DNA of 64,000 nucleotides from Chitinophagales bacterium (GCA_020628375.1 JAHDFD010000002.1:96520-160519), one strand, 5' to 3'. Positions 45,670-54,793 are shown, numbered from the stretch's first letter. Translations and numbers: made by a program. The notes: generated from the letters alone by a model not told the origin.

Positions 45670-46446
45670 ATGTCAGGCAGACTTACTTGGTTCTTTGTTA
45701 ACCTAGCTGGCTTTTTAGCCATGATCTATGTAAATTATTTATCCATTAACCTTCCTTTGAATGGTTACACTCCACAAGATCTTTCAGAAAAATATGAAAA
45801 CTTATTTGTTCCTGCCGGATTTACTTTTTCGATCTGGGGAATTATTTATACCATGATCATTATTTTTTTGGTCGGACAATTAGTTGCTGCCTTAAATAAC
45901 AGCTCTTTATATGATAATGTAAAATCCTTCTTTCTTCAAACCTGTATTTTAAATTCATTTTGGTTAGTTGCCTGGCATTACGAATACATCACTTTATCAT
46001 TATTAATAATGATATCTTTACTCTTAACCTTAATTCAATATTATTTGAAAAATGATTTTGGAACAGATCGTTATTCATTCCTTCAAAAAATACTCATTCA
46101 TGCTCCATTTAGTTTATATCTCGGATGGATATCGGTGGCAACGATTGCCAATGTAACGACTTTTTTGGTTAATTCGGGATGGGATGGTGCACCGATTGGA
46201 GAAGCAAATATTACCGCTGTAATGATTATCACTGCCGCCCTTTTAGGTATGATCATGCAATTCAGAAGAGGTGATGTATTATATGGCTTGGTAATTATTT
46301 GGGCATTGTATGGCATTTATGCTAAACGAACAAGCGTTGATCTGAACCCCGACTTTATCATCATTTATGCTCTATTAGGCGGTATGGTTTGCGTTGCACT
46401 AACTATATTTTTCAATGTCTTAAAAAGGAGGCAGCTACTTGCATAA
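45670..46446 (+). CDS. TspO/MBR-like (tryptophan-rich sensory) membrane protein
   Basis: 258 aa, about seven to eight membrane helices. The TspO-type motif FVPAGFTFSIWGIIYTMI lies near residues 46-63. TspO/MBR proteins are five-helix proteins of about 160 aa that bind porphyrins; this one is longer, as in the plant-type/YfhO-like 'tryptophan-rich sensory protein' relatives. A later segment (GWISVATIANVTTFLVNSGWDG) also follows the family. Ligand unknown. It lies after a repeat element and before the GH16 gene. Confidence 0.75.
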   Translation: MSGRLTWFFVNLAGFLAMIYVNYLSINLPLNGYTPQDLSEKYENLFVPAGFTFSIWGIIYTMIIIFLVGQLVAALNNSSLYDNVKSFFLQTCILNSFWLVAWHYEYITLSLLIMISLLLTLIQYYLKNDFGTDRYSFLQKILIHAPFSLYLGWISVATIANVTTFLVNSGWDGAPIGEANITAVMIITAALLGMIMQFRRGDVLYGLVIIWALYGIYAKRTSVDLNPDFIIIYALLGGMVCVALTIFFNVLKRRQLLA

Positions 46447-46465
46447 GTCATAAATTCTAAAAGCT

Positions 46466-46473
46466 TAAATTTG
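46466..46473 (+). promoter_or_regulatory. Putative -7 box TAAATTTG for the GH16 gene
   Basis: Perfect TAnnTTTG, 38 bp before the ATG at 46512. Confidence 0.5.
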
Positions 46474-46511
46474 TAGATGCTAACTCTATAGCAGCCTACA
46501 AATTAATGATC

Positions 46512-48176
46512 ATGAAAAAGTTATTGGTAGCCTTATTTATTCTTTTCTTCTATAATGTTTCTACTTTTTCACAAGAAAGTATTTTTGAAAATTTTGAAGG
46601 AGCGGAAAATATTGATACTTGGTTTGGTGATGATTGTGGATTAGATCTCGATTTCTCTAATCCATTCCAATCATCTATCAACACTTCAGAAGAAGTCCTC
46701 TTTTATCACGATCAGGGAGGACAATATGCTAATGTAAGGTTCGACATAGATGATAATTTTGATCTATCCGAGCAAGGTGTTTTTTCTTTAAAAATATACG
46801 TTCCTTCAAATGATTTAATTCCTGCTAATCAGGTTAAACAAGTTTCTCTCAAACTTCAGAATAATGAATTAGGTGCTCCATGGATAAGTCAAAGTGAAAT
46901 TATCTTACCCATCGAAACAGATCAATGGTTAGAAGTTTTTTTCGATTTTAATAGCGATGATTATATCAATCTTGATCCCGGTTCTTTACCTCCTGCTGAA
47001 CGAATTGATTTTAACAGAGTAGTAATTCAGGTAAATGGTGAAAACAATAATGATCAGCTTAAAGCTTATATCGATGACTTTAAATTTTATGGAACCTTAC
47101 TTGAGAATACTGATGTAGAGAACCCTGTTAATACCGATAGTAGCCTCAATTACACTTTTGAAAACTTAGTATGGGCTGATGAATTTGAAACGGATGGTCC
47201 GATAGATATGAGCAAGTGGTTTCATCAAACACAATTTCCTATAGAAGGAACCTGGTTCAATGGAGAAATACAACACTATACAAATAGAATAGAAAATACT
47301 TATGTTGAAGATGGTATTTTGAACATAAAAGCTATTAAAGAAAACTATACCGATCAGGGATATACCAAAGCATACACTTCTGCTCGTCTCAACTCAAAGT
47401 TTGCTTTCACTTATGGAAAAGTAGAAATAAAAGCAAAGCTACCTTCTGGTGTTGGTACATGGCCTGCTATCTGGACCCTAGGGAAAAATATAATCGAAAA
47501 TGGTGCATATTGGACTAATGAAGGATTTGGAAATATATATTGGCCAGCTTGTGGTGAAATTGATATAATGGAACATTGGGGAAGCAATCAGAACTTTGTT
47601 CAAAGTGCTATACATACTCCTTCAAGTCATGGTAATACAGAAAATAAAGGAGGACAAACCATTTCAACCGCTTCTGATGATTTCCATATTTATTCTTTAG
47701 AATGGACACCCGTTAAAATGGTGTTCAAGATTGACGGGAATGAACATTATGTTTATTATCCTGAATCAAAAGATGAAAACACATGGCCATTCGATAATGA
47801 ACAGTATTTGTTACTCAACTTTGCTATACAAGGGAATATTGATCCTGCATTTACAGAAGATGCAATGGAAATTGACTACGTAAGGGTATATGAAGCTGAA
47901 CCAATCAATACAAGCACTGACTTATCCGATAAAAAAACTATTCAACTCTACCCTAATCCTGTTAATGATAGCTTGAATATTGAGTTGCCTTCAAATTCTG
48001 ATCAGATATTGAATATTACCATTTCAAGCCTTGATGGCAGAATCCTGAAAAGTTATAAAAGAAGTACGATCGATTCAACTATCCAAATCGGTGATTTAGC
48101 TGATCTTAGTTCCGGCATATATCTGGTGAGCTATATAATAGATGAACAAATTTATCGTTTTAAATTTGTAAAATAA
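46512..48176 (+). CDS. Glycoside hydrolase family 16 (beta-glucanase) with T9SS sorting domain
   Basis: 554 aa from the ATG at 46512 (an ATG two codons earlier is equally possible). Signal peptide ends near TFSQ. Residues about 22-195 are a beta-sandwich, CBM-like domain. About 215-470 is GH16: FEDEFETDG-type start, AFTYGKVEIKAKLPSGVGTWPAIWTL, and the catalytic GEIDIMEHWG (near 348-357; nucleophile and acid/base Glu with the middle Asp). About 480-554 is a type A T9SS domain (LYPNPVNDSLNIEL...SSGIYLVSY). Endo-acting beta-1,3-glucan (laminarin) or related galactan hydrolysis is likely. No SusCD pair is nearby. Confidence 0.92.
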   Translation: MKKLLVALFILFFYNVSTFSQESIFENFEGAENIDTWFGDDCGLDLDFSNPFQSSINTSEEVLFYHDQGGQYANVRFDIDDNFDLSEQGVFSLKIYVPSNDLIPANQVKQVSLKLQNNELGAPWISQSEIILPIETDQWLEVFFDFNSDDYINLDPGSLPPAERIDFNRVVIQVNGENNNDQLKAYIDDFKFYGTLLENTDVENPVNTDSSLNYTFENLVWADEFETDGPIDMSKWFHQTQFPIEGTWFNGEIQHYTNRIENTYVEDGILNIKAIKENYTDQGYTKAYTSARLNSKFAFTYGKVEIKAKLPSGVGTWPAIWTLGKNIIENGAYWTNEGFGNIYWPACGEIDIMEHWGSNQNFVQSAIHTPSSHGNTENKGGQTISTASDDFHIYSLEWTPVKMVFKIDGNEHYVYYPESKDENTWPFDNEQYLLLNFAIQGNIDPAFTEDAMEIDYVRVYEAEPINTSTDLSDKKTIQLYPNPVNDSLNIELPSNSDQILNITISSLDGRILKSYKRSTIDSTIQIGDLADLSSGIYLVSYIIDEQIYRFKFVK

Positions 48177-48206
48177 TAGACCTTATTACGAAAATTATTG
48201 TATTGT

Positions 48207-48229
48207 CAGTTCAACTCCGCTCACTGACC
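48207..48229 (-). repeat. Short dispersed repeat, GGTCAGTGAGCG type (inverted)
   Basis: Reverse complement matches 21 of 23 bases of 13029-13051. It is in the spacer after the GH16 gene. Confidence 0.6.
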
Positions 48230-48332
48230 TCATAATTTCGGATACTGGGCGAAGTTGAAGCCTAATGTCAAAATATTATACTCTGTTTTCGTAATAAATT
48301 CTATTAACTACTCTTTTTTAAACTGGTATAAA

Positions 48333-48698
48333 ATGAAAAATTTATTTTTATTATTATGCGCCACTCTATTGTTTTCATCAAGTTGTGATGATGATAATAA
48401 TCTTGTTGACCTGCTTATTTACGATCAGGAAGGGATAAAGATTTTCGTAGAAGAAATTGAAGACACTCGTTGCCCTTCAGATGTAGTTTGTATTTGGGAA
48501 GGAGATGCAATTGTAACTATGTTGATGTTAGCCAATGGGCAGTCTCAGAACTTTGAATTACATACACATCCAAACGATGTTAATCAAATGAATGTTTTGG
48601 GGCATTTAGTTACTTTGGTCGAGCTTACACCCTATCCTGTTTCAACTGAGCCCTTGCCTGAATTAGCAGCGTATGAGGTAATGATTACTGTTGAGTAA
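48333..48698 (+). CDS. Small lipoprotein of unknown function
   Basis: 121 aa from the ATG at 48333; the frame is open 26 codons further up but the lipoprotein signal MKNLFLLLCATLLFSSSC fixes this start. After Cys18 comes an acidic stretch, then a conserved-type CPSDVVCIWEGDAIV with two Cys, a pattern I know from small Bacteroidetes lipoproteins without known function. The rest is predicted beta. Convergent with the subunit III gene, 13 bp apart. Confidence 0.8.
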   Translation: MKNLFLLLCATLLFSSSCDDDNNLVDLLIYDQEGIKIFVEEIEDTRCPSDVVCIWEGDAIVTMLMLANGQSQNFELHTHPNDVNQMNVLGHLVTLVELTPYPVSTEPLPELAAYEVMITVE

Positions 48699-48711
48699 AA
48701 AACTGTATTAA

Positions 48712-49341
48712 TCACAGATGGTTGAATAAGAAAAACAATAAAATAATCAACCACACAATATCGACAAAGTGCCAATAATTTTCGAGTATTTTCAGTTTGT
48801 TTACTTCTGAATATTTTGAAAAATACAATAAAGAATTTACAGGTTCTTTGAAGGCTTTATTGAATCTAAAATACAAGATTATCAAAGGAATAATGCCACC
48901 TACAACGTGTAAGGCATGAATACCAGATATCAGATAAAGGTAAGAGCCGTCGGGCTTTCCGCCTATGACTATATTCTCCGAGATCAATTCTCCCCAGCCC
49001 AAAACCTGCGTAATGCAAAAGGCAATGCTCAAACCAATTGTATAAAGGAACATCTTACGCATTCTATCTCCATTATCTTCAAGGAATGCCTTGGGAATTT
49101 GATGAATGGTAAAGCTGCTGAATCCTAACAAAACGGCACTTACCAAAAAAAGCTTTGGGAAACTCAGTAAAGTCCAGGTCCAATCAGGCTTCGAGTACAT
49201 ATATGCAAACATGAAGGTCAGAAACAACATAGTTGAACTACCTAAACCGAAAAACAAAGCCGTTCGTCCTAACTTTCCCTGAAAAGGATTGGCTTGTTTA
49301 TTATTTTCTATTGACTCTGTATATGGATTGTATTTTGCCAA
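48712..49341 (-). CDS. Cytochrome c oxidase subunit III-like protein
   Basis: 209 aa with five membrane helices. Subunit III marks: GIHALHVVGGIIPLIIL (about 142-158) and the C-terminal YWHFVDIVWLIILLFFLF. Length fits the short bacterial form. Subunits I and II are not within this window, so it is an orphan or a second copy. Two short IRs (49364-49404) lie just upstream. Confidence 0.9.
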   Translation of the reverse strand: MAKYNPYTESIENNKQANPFQGKLGRTALFFGLGSSTMLFLTFMFAYMYSKPDWTWTLLSFPKLFLVSAVLLGFSSFTIHQIPKAFLEDNGDRMRKMFLYTIGLSIAFCITQVLGWGELISENIVIGGKPDGSYLYLISGIHALHVVGGIIPLIILYFRFNKAFKEPVNSLLYFSKYSEVNKLKILENYWHFVDIVWLIILLFFLFNHL

Positions 49342-49363
49342 GTTTTACTGTTTGTTAAGCCTT

Positions 49364-49404
49364 ATACAATTTATGTTCCCAACAAATTAAACCATAAATT
49401 GTAT
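49364..49404. repeat. 12-bp perfect inverted repeat, compact form
   Basis: ATACAATTTATG (49364-49375) and CATAAATTGTAT (49393-49404) around 17 nt. The flanking AGCCTTAT and AAATTAAACC also match the outer part of 20435-20596, which carries an extra 121-bp palindrome inside. Confidence 0.75.
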
Positions 49405-49435
49405 TAATTATAAATGTTATTTTGAGTAGATTTGT

Positions 49436-50068
49436 TTATAACAATAAGCATAAAGTTCCGAAGAAAAATAATAAAATGAAGTAATGAAAGGCTGCAACAG
49501 TATTTTTCGATTCAAGCTTCAGCAAATAATATATACTAAGAAATACTGCTGAAATAAGCCACCAGGCAATAAAGTTCTGAATTGGAATATACCCATTCTC
49601 CCATGACCAGAAATTCAGGGCAATTGCAACTGGCTCAATGAAATGATCAAGAAATACCAATAAACTAGCACCCAATAAAACTTTGATCCACTTTGCAAAT
49701 GAAAGAAATGCCATTAATGAAGTAACGCTTAAGGTGCACAATAGCCAAACTACTCCGATCATTACAGGTGTATTCATCAACTTCCAGCCCAATACGCTAC
49801 CATAATGATAGTTTCCGAAGATCAATCCGGTTTGAACACCTAAAATTTCAACTAATAAACCAAGTGAGAAAATCAATACACAAAAAAGATAAAATTTTCC
49901 GTTTTTCTTTTCTTGAGTAAACAGAATAATAAATGTGGAAATGAGAAGATTGATCGGTGTAAGCTTGGCAAATAGTTGCTGCCATTCAGGATTTAAGAAA
50001 CCCCAAATTCCTACTAAATTCAAAATAAATAATATAATAATAAAAACTCTTGCCATCATAGCCGGCAA
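49436..50068 (-). CDS. CruF-like carotenoid biosynthesis membrane protein
   Basis: 210 aa, six to seven membrane helices. DUF422/CruF marks: LLVEILGVQTGLIFGNYHYGSVLGWKLMNTPVMIGVVWL (about 70-110, given here in short) and FLDHFIEPVAIALNFWSWENG. CruF is a carotenoid 1',2'-hydratase in some bacteria, and related proteins occur in retinal and carotenoid operons. No crt gene is adjacent. Translation may start at Met4 or Met5 instead. Confidence 0.85.
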   Translation of the reverse strand: MPAMMARVFIIILFILNLVGIWGFLNPEWQQLFAKLTPINLLISTFIILFTQEKKNGKFYLFCVLIFSLGLLVEILGVQTGLIFGNYHYGSVLGWKLMNTPVMIGVVWLLCTLSVTSLMAFLSFAKWIKVLLGASLLVFLDHFIEPVAIALNFWSWENGYIPIQNFIAWWLISAVFLSIYYLLKLESKNTVAAFHYFILLFFFGTLCLLL

Positions 50069-50146
50069 GCTAACAGTAGCTTATTAAAAATTGTTTAAAT
50101 TATATATGAAAACTATACCGCTATACATTAAGTACAATTTGTGCAG

Positions 50147-50173
50147 TAGGAACGAGGCAATGCCTCGTTCCTA
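50147..50173. repeat. Perfect 12-bp palindrome with AAT loop
   Basis: TAGGAACGAGGC (50147-50158) and GCCTCGTTCCTA (50162-50173) around AAT. Same GC-AAT-GC apex as the palindrome at 2692-2712. Confidence 0.85.
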
Positions 50174-50239
50174 ACTCTATTTTTCAACCAAATAAACGGC
50201 TTTTAAAGACAAATGTAAGTGATGTGATAAAAATTACAC

Positions 50240-50283
50240 AACAAACTTGCTGGTCAGGCGACACAGCAAGGGTACTCCCCCAC
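50240..50283. repeat. Partial dispersed spacer repeat
   Basis: GCTGGTCAGGCGACACAGCA matches the start of the element at 54700, followed by unrelated sequence. Only the first third is present. Confidence 0.55.
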
Positions 50284-50284
50284 A

Positions 50285-51376
50285 CTATTCATCAGACTTT
50301 ATATCCAGACCTAGTGCTCTTGCTCTTTGCTTAGATTGTTTACGTGCCAATTTACGCATATCATCAATGCCATCTGTTTCGTCAACGATTTCTAGTCCTA
50401 ATAAGGTTTCAATTACATCTTCTTGTGTAACAATTCCTTCAAAACCACCGAATTCATTTTTCGTTACCTGAGCAATATGTTCTCTTTTGTTCAAGAATTG
50501 CTCGAACATATTCGGTATAGGTGTTTCATCATCAACGGTAGTAATATTTCTTTTTATGCTAGAAAGTGGTGCATCTGCCTTATTATCGATGATCGACTTT
50601 AAAATATCATCTTTCATTACATAACCCGTAATATTATCAATATCTCCGTCGTAAATCGGGATTCGAGAAAAACGCAAATTAGGATACAAATCGTAAAACT
50701 CCTGAGTAGTGGTATTTTGCTCAGCAGCAATAACAACAGTTCGAGGTGTCATTACATCTTCAACTAATATTTCTTCGTAGTTCAAAAGGTTGTTTATGAT
50801 CTTCGATTCTGCTTTTTTAAGCTCTCCGGTTTTAGCACCTTCCTCAACCATCGCTACAAATTCTGTTTTGCTGAATACACTTTTGCCATGCCCTTCTTCA
50901 GCACCGATCAAGCGCGTTAGTAATTGCAGCACAAACATAATTCCGGTGTACTTTAGAATTTTCACCATTATATCCAAAACACGTGTTGAAAATCCAGCTA
51001 AACTTTTCCAATAGTTTGCACCTATTGTTTTTGGTATAATCTCAGAAGCGATCAGAATCAATAAGGTCATTACACCCGAAACAACACCGATCATTGGAAT
51101 ACCAAATATCTTTTGTTCAGCATTAAAAACGTTTTCAGCTTCAGCACCAACTCCAATTGCACCAACTGTATGTGCAATGGTATTTAATGTAAGAATTGCA
51201 ATAAGCGGCTGGTCAATATCATCTTTTAATTTTTTGAGTGTTTTGGCGTAGCCAGCACCCTCATTCAATTTCGCATTCAGAAATGAAGGAGTAATACTCA
51301 ACAATACCGCTTCGAGTATTGAACATAGGAAAGAAAAGAAAATAGATAAAACTAAATATAGTAACAATAAAGTCAT
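50285..51376 (-). CDS. CNNM/CorC-type transporter (DUF21 + CBS pair)
   Basis: 363 aa. A DUF21/CNNM membrane domain (about 1-175, four helices; SIFFSFLCSILEAVLLS, GVMTLLILIASEIIPKTIGANYW) is followed by paired CBS domains (about 200-330; VEDVMTPRTVVIAAEQNTT, LRFSRIPIYDGDIDNITGYVMKDDIL, HIAQVTKNEFGGFEGIVTQEDVIETLLG). It lacks the C-terminal CorC_HlyC domain found in the longer hemolysin-like forms. Members move Mg2+ or Na+. It has its own -7 box. Confidence 0.92.
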   Translation of the reverse strand: MTLLLLYLVLSIFFSFLCSILEAVLLSITPSFLNAKLNEGAGYAKTLKKLKDDIDQPLIAILTLNTIAHTVGAIGVGAEAENVFNAEQKIFGIPMIGVVSGVMTLLILIASEIIPKTIGANYWKSLAGFSTRVLDIMVKILKYTGIMFVLQLLTRLIGAEEGHGKSVFSKTEFVAMVEEGAKTGELKKAESKIINNLLNYEEILVEDVMTPRTVVIAAEQNTTTQEFYDLYPNLRFSRIPIYDGDIDNITGYVMKDDILKSIIDNKADAPLSSIKRNITTVDDETPIPNMFEQFLNKREHIAQVTKNEFGGFEGIVTQEDVIETLLGLEIVDETDGIDDMRKLARKQSKQRARALGLDIKSDE

Positions 51377-51395
51377 GATGTGTTTTTGACTACTG

Positions 51396-51403
51396 CAAAG
51401 TTA
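51396..51403 (-). promoter_or_regulatory. Putative -7 box TAACTTTG for the CNNM gene
   Basis: Perfect TAnnTTTG on the minus strand, 19 bp before the ATG at 51376. Confidence 0.5.
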
Positions 51404-51536
51404 CAAAGTCAGCAATTAAACGTGGTATTTTTTTGACTTATACAATTTGAAAAATATTTAAACTGTATATATTTCGATCTATAAAGATCCTTTTCTAAAG
51501 GTTCAGCACGATTTAAAACCACTGAAACACAGGTAA

Positions 51537-51686
51537 TTAAACAGAAATTGGCACCAATAATTCATGCCTGTATTTTTGTTGCGCGAGCATACTTTTGTAA
51601 TGTTTATCCAATAAATAATAGATCGCAGCTTCATGTAATCGCTGTTCAACACTGAATAATCTGTTAAGGCCCTCATCCGATAAAAT
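51537..51686 (-). pseudogene. Possible gene remnant without a start codon
   Basis: A 49-codon frame opens after an in-frame TGA (51689-51687) and ends at TAA (51539-51537). Its content, starting ILSDEGLNRLFSVEQRLHEA and ending HELLVPISV, reads like real protein (helical, balanced, low Cys). There is no ATG before the last third. It occupies the gap (51377-51764) between the divergent CNNM and comEC genes. It may be chance; nothing else is seen in that gap. Confidence 0.3.
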
Positions 51687-51739
51687 TCATTATAAATGTG
51701 AAAAAATGTAAATCTGCACACTAAAAGCATATTGAAACT

Positions 51740-51747
51740 TATCTTTG
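51740..51747 (+). promoter_or_regulatory. Putative -7 box TATCTTTG for comEC
   Basis: Perfect TAnnTTTG. It lies after the first in-frame ATG at 51732 and 17 bp before the ATG at 51765, which supports the later start. Confidence 0.5.
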
Positions 51748-51764
51748 TTTCAAACTCATCAACC

Positions 51765-53879
51765 ATGTCATTAAAAAAACACCCCATTCTTTTATTATTG
51801 CTACCATTTATTATTGGCATTTATTCTGTTTTGAATCTTAGTTTAGTTTATCAAACAGCTTATTTACTACTTTTTGGTATTTGCTTTGGCTGCTCGATAT
51901 TCCTTTATTGGATAAATAAGAAAAAATACAAGGTTCAATCTGAATTTTCCTTTACAATACTGGTTATTATCGACATATTTCTGTTCGGCTTATGCTATTG
52001 CAGTACTCAATGGGATCATACTTCCGAAAATCATTTTTCAAAGATCAATGCAGAACATTTACTTGTAACTATAATTAGTAATCCTATAGAAAAAAAGAAT
52101 TCTATTCAGGCTATGATTCAGGCAAAAGCAGCATTTGATTTTGAAGATGAAATGCTTGATGCAAGCGGTAATGCCATTGTATATCTCGAAAAGGAATTAA
52201 GTCAACTTCAATATGGCGATCAATTAATTATTCCTAATAAATTAAAGGAAATTCCTCCACCAATGAATCCTTATGAATTTGACTATAAAGCATATTTAGC
52301 AAACAAGAACCTTTATTATCAAGCATATTTCAAATTAAATAATATTACACAAATAGACAACAATGACTTAAATCTCAAACAAATAGTTTTTAGAAAAACG
52401 TATCAATTCAGAGCCTTTATTTCTTATAAAATTCAATCTTATTTCAAAGATCAATCAAATATTGCAGTTGCTTCAGCTTTACTATTAGGCGATAAACAAT
52501 TTGTAGATAAAGATCTTAGATCAACCTATCAGGATACAGGCGCAATGCACATCTTAGCTGTTTCTGGATTACATGTTGGAATAATTGCGCTATTACTTCA
52601 AAATATACTGAATTTTTTAAATTTTCTAAAGTATAGAAAAGTCATAAAGTCGGTTTCTATAATTACAATACTTTGGCTTTTTGCGGCTCTAACAGGTCTT
52701 ACTCCTTCTGTAACAAGAGCAGCAACTATGTTCAGTATTATTATTATAGGAAACTTACTTTCGAGGAATAATAATATATACAATTCTATAGCCGCTTCGG
52801 CTTTTATTCTACTTTTATACAATCCATTTTGGTTGTTGGATATTGGCTTTCAACTATCTTATATGGCACTGTTGGGAATCGTGTATTTATATCCTAAACT
52901 CCGAGATCTATACAAACCACAAAATAAATTGATCAGTAAAATATGGGATATAAATTTAGTGGCAATAGCCGCTCAGGTTTTTACACTTCCAATCTGTCTT
53001 TATAACTTCCAGCAATTTCCGCTAATATTCTTTATATCCAACCCATTGGCAATAGTTGGAGCAAGCTTTATTTTATACTTAGGAATATCTTTCATTTTTC
53101 TTGTGACCATAAGTGAGTATTTCACTTTTATGGCATACTTGGTGGAATGGAATGCTTATTTTCTCGAACTAATTATACAGCTATTAAATTTTTGTTTGAA
53201 TTATTTACAACAATTACCTTTCAGCACACTCAAAGGATTGGTATTCAACGATATTCAATATTACTTACTCTTATTCTGTATAATTAGCATGATCGTTTCA
53301 ATCAGAAATACTATTGCTTTAAAAATAAGGTATTTGTTACTAACATTTTTGTGCTCAAGTTTTCTTTTTAGTTCTTACCAATTAAAGCAAGAAATAGAAT
53401 TAGTTGTTTTTAATTACGCTGGTGAATCTTTGATAGGCATGCGGGAAGGTCATCAACAAGTCTTAGTTTCCTCTTCTTCTAACAAGGAAGAAATTAACTT
53501 AAAGACAAATAGTTATGATAAAAAAAAGCATATTGAAAACAAAGAATATTATCAAATTTCAGATAGTATAAATTCAGAAAACCTATCCATTTTAAATGGA
53601 ATGGTTTCATTCAATGGTAGAACTATTCTGATAGTGGATAAAGAAAATAAAGCAGAAATTCAACAATGGAAAGCAGAAGTTGACTATATCATTATTCGCA
53701 ATAATCCTTATTTGAAAGTTGAAGAATTGTACAAGCAATTATCACCTCAAAAATTAATATTCGATAGTTCAAATTCAGCAAAAACAACTCGGTATTGGTT
53801 AGCTGAATGTGAACAAAACGATCTTCCTTGTCATTTCATCTCCAATGATGGGGCATTTACCCTAATTTTGAACGATTAA
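51765..53879 (+). CDS. comEC: ComEC/Rec2-family competence membrane protein
   Basis: 704 aa from the ATG at 51765. ComEC forms the inner-membrane channel for single-stranded DNA uptake. The competence-domain signature is DTGAMHILAVSGLHVGIIALLL (about 258-279), with GLTPSVTRAATMF and FQLSYMALLGI further on and about ten membrane helices. An OB-like domain (DUF4131, about 80-180) precedes it. The C-terminal about 150 residues (QKLIFDSSNSAKTTRYW) show no HxHxDH motif, so the metallo-beta-lactamase domain of longer ComEC proteins is absent or replaced, as in other Bacteroidetes. Confidence 0.92.
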   Translation: MSLKKHPILLLLLPFIIGIYSVLNLSLVYQTAYLLLFGICFGCSIFLYWINKKKYKVQSEFSFTILVIIDIFLFGLCYCSTQWDHTSENHFSKINAEHLLVTIISNPIEKKNSIQAMIQAKAAFDFEDEMLDASGNAIVYLEKELSQLQYGDQLIIPNKLKEIPPPMNPYEFDYKAYLANKNLYYQAYFKLNNITQIDNNDLNLKQIVFRKTYQFRAFISYKIQSYFKDQSNIAVASALLLGDKQFVDKDLRSTYQDTGAMHILAVSGLHVGIIALLLQNILNFLNFLKYRKVIKSVSIITILWLFAALTGLTPSVTRAATMFSIIIIGNLLSRNNNIYNSIAASAFILLLYNPFWLLDIGFQLSYMALLGIVYLYPKLRDLYKPQNKLISKIWDINLVAIAAQVFTLPICLYNFQQFPLIFFISNPLAIVGASFILYLGISFIFLVTISEYFTFMAYLVEWNAYFLELIIQLLNFCLNYLQQLPFSTLKGLVFNDIQYYLLLFCIISMIVSIRNTIALKIRYLLLTFLCSSFLFSSYQLKQEIELVVFNYAGESLIGMREGHQQVLVSSSSNKEEINLKTNSYDKKKHIENKEYYQISDSINSENLSILNGMVSFNGRTILIVDKENKAEIQQWKAEVDYIIIRNNPYLKVEELYKQLSPQKLIFDSSNSAKTTRYWLAECEQNDLPCHFISNDGAFTLILND

Positions 53880-53922
53880 ACTTGAGTCATATTCATTCAT
53901 CTCAAATTGACAAAAAATTAAA

Positions 53923-54606
53923 ATGAACAAAGCGATCAAGCCACTAGTAATTCTTTTCATCACAGTTTTCAGTTTTATTATTGGGTCTGGATTTATCCCT
54001 AACTCAGCTACTAATAATATTAAAATAGCTTTATTAAAATATAGTGGTGGCGGAGATTGGTATGCAAATCCTACTGCATTACCCAATTTAATTTCATTTT
54101 GTAATAAGGAATTAGGAACGAATTTACATCCTGATTATGAAACGGTTGAACCGGGAAGTGTTGAAATTTTCAGCTACCCTTTTGTTCACATGACCGGGCA
54201 TGGTAATGTTGTTTTTTCTGATGAAGAAGCAAGAAATATGCGCTTATACCTCGAAGCAGGTGGTTTTCTTCACATCGATGATAATTATGGAATGGATCCT
54301 TATGTACGCGCCGCAATGAAGCAAATTTTCCCTGAGTATGAATTAAAGGAATTACCTTATTCTCATAAAGTTTATGACCAGAAATTCAAATTCAATAATG
54401 GGCTTCCTAAGATCCATGAGCATGATGGAAAACCTGCACAAGGCTTTGGTATTATTCACGAAGGAAGGTTGTGTGTTTTCTATTCTTACGAAACTGACCT
54501 TGGCGACGGCTGGGAAGATCAGGAAGTACACAATGACACTCCTGAAATGAGAAGGAAATCACTTCAAATGGGAGCGAATTTAGTTCAGTATGCTTTTGGA
54601 AGGTAA
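53923..54606 (+). CDS. DUF4159 family protein
   Basis: 227 aa with an N-terminal membrane anchor or signal (about 6-24). DUF4159 marks: KIALLKYSGGGDWYANPTALPNLISFCNKELGT, YPFVHMTGHGNVVFSDEEARNMRLYLEAGGFLHIDDNYG and GIIHEGRLCVFYSYETDLGDGWED. The fold is related to glutamine-amidotransferase-like domains; function unknown. It follows comEC by 43 bp on the same strand, so co-transcription is likely. Confidence 0.9.
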   Translation: MNKAIKPLVILFITVFSFIIGSGFIPNSATNNIKIALLKYSGGGDWYANPTALPNLISFCNKELGTNLHPDYETVEPGSVEIFSYPFVHMTGHGNVVFSDEEARNMRLYLEAGGFLHIDDNYGMDPYVRAAMKQIFPEYELKELPYSHKVYDQKFKFNNGLPKIHEHDGKPAQGFGIIHEGRLCVFYSYETDLGDGWEDQEVHNDTPEMRRKSLQMGANLVQYAFGR

Positions 54607-54699
54607 GTGTATGTTTAAATTTCATTGAAGGCAGTGATACATAAGTAAAGACTGAAATGCCATATCGAACACCAATATCGCATTTTGACAGTAAAAAAA

Positions 54700-54793
54700 T
54701 GCTGGTCAGGAGACACAGCAGAGGTTCAACACGTTTTGGTCTGGGACATACAGTCGGCTGACCAAAACAAAGTCAGTCCTACATTTGAGAAGC
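54700..54793 (+). repeat. Dispersed spacer repeat, long copy
   Basis: GCTGGTCAGGAGACACAGCA, GAGGTTCAACACGTTTTGGTC, a variable centre, GGCTGACCAAAACAAAGTCAG and CCTACATTTGAGA. It lies between the converging DUF4159 and AidB-like genes. The element at 45530 lacks the variable centre. Confidence 0.75.

Noticed and set aside
54630..54690. Imperfect palindrome AAATGCCATAT...ATATCGCATTT as another unit of the cluster family
   Set aside because: It starts with GTAAAGAC but arms are poorly matched and it is far from a start codon; too weak to include.
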